Part shown: one piece after another, positions 63,845 to 64,000 of the stretch
How the letters are laid out: each line of letters starts with the position of its first letter
How positions within the stretch are numbered: the stretch's first letter is position 1
Assembly (NCBI GenBank): GCA_001247695.2
Contig: LGRX02027115.1
Coordinates: 1-64,000 of the forward strand
Length of the DNA: 64,000 bases
Source: Cymbomonas tetramitiformis
Lineage: Eukaryota; Chlorophyta; Pyramimonadophyceae; Pyramimonadales; Pyramimonadaceae
Direction: 5' to 3'
Translations under genes and position numbers: made by a program
Notes under the pieces: generated by a model
What the model was told of the DNA's origin: nothing
The model's input: only the letters and a program-made list of their open reading frames with translations
Databases searched by the model: none

Positions 63845-64000
63845 GTGGTCGTGGTTCACGACTTCCGTTAGTATATGCGTTCCACAACGCGTTGTACAAA
63901 CACAATTTTAGCCTGAATCTTCCGCCTTTGGGCGAAGGTGTCGTGCCTCAACCAAAGCACGACCTGTTCCTCTGAGAACACACTATATCTGCATATCGTA

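Overview
The window is nuclear DNA from a eukaryote with spliceosomal introns. The best guess is a unicellular green alga of the prasinophyte/pyramimonad type (Cymbomonas-like). That is inference, drawn from a giant algal-style surface receptor with PTS-rich and polyproline linkers joined to EGF, REJ, GPS and multi-pass membrane segments, from introns packed with minisatellites, and from a copia-like LTR at the right edge. Nothing prokaryotic (operons, Shine-Dalgarno sites) is visible.

Region 1 (about 1-42.7 kb, minus strand) is essentially one gene. I could chain 41 exons, almost all with GT-AG borders and matching phases, from a signal-peptide exon at 42,675 to a membrane exon at 327-559; the 3' end lies beyond the left edge. 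The order of the protein is: signal peptide, Cys-rich module, lectin-like module, PTS linker, unknown Cys module, polyproline/PTS linker, SEA-like module, a run of EGF repeats, REJ-type beta modules, GAIN-like region, GPS motif (C-x-C-T-H-L-T), TM1, Pro/Ser/Arg-rich cytoplasmic regions with a 27-residue tandem repeat, then further membrane segments with a Cys-rich loop. This is polycystin-1-like, about 4,100 codons in the window. Its introns hold at least a dozen unrelated minisatellites, two fold-back elements, and two interspersed repeat families (R1 and R2).

Region 2 (about 42.7-47.3 kb) has no convincing gene; it holds one R2 copy and a degenerate 25-bp tandem repeat. Region 3 (about 47.3-52.9 kb) is markedly AT-rich. 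It has a cluster of short, well-formed, unrecognised reading frames on both strands, with paralogous spacers and hairpins, and may be a captured (virus-like) or otherwise foreign island. Region 4 (53-59.5 kb) is a graveyard: a frameshifted small gene followed by a perfect 15-bp inverted repeat, a 5'-truncated frameshifted RecQ helicase, local duplications, and two diverged copies of a 0.5-kb element in opposite orientation. Region 5 (59.7-64 kb) is retrotransposon debris: a broken gag-like gene with a CCHC-like knuckle, then a 0.7-kb LTR followed by a tRNA-Met-type primer binding site, so another element continues off the right edge.

Only the receptor and perhaps some ORFs of the AT-rich island look like functional genes. 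Exon borders were derived by eye and need transcript support.
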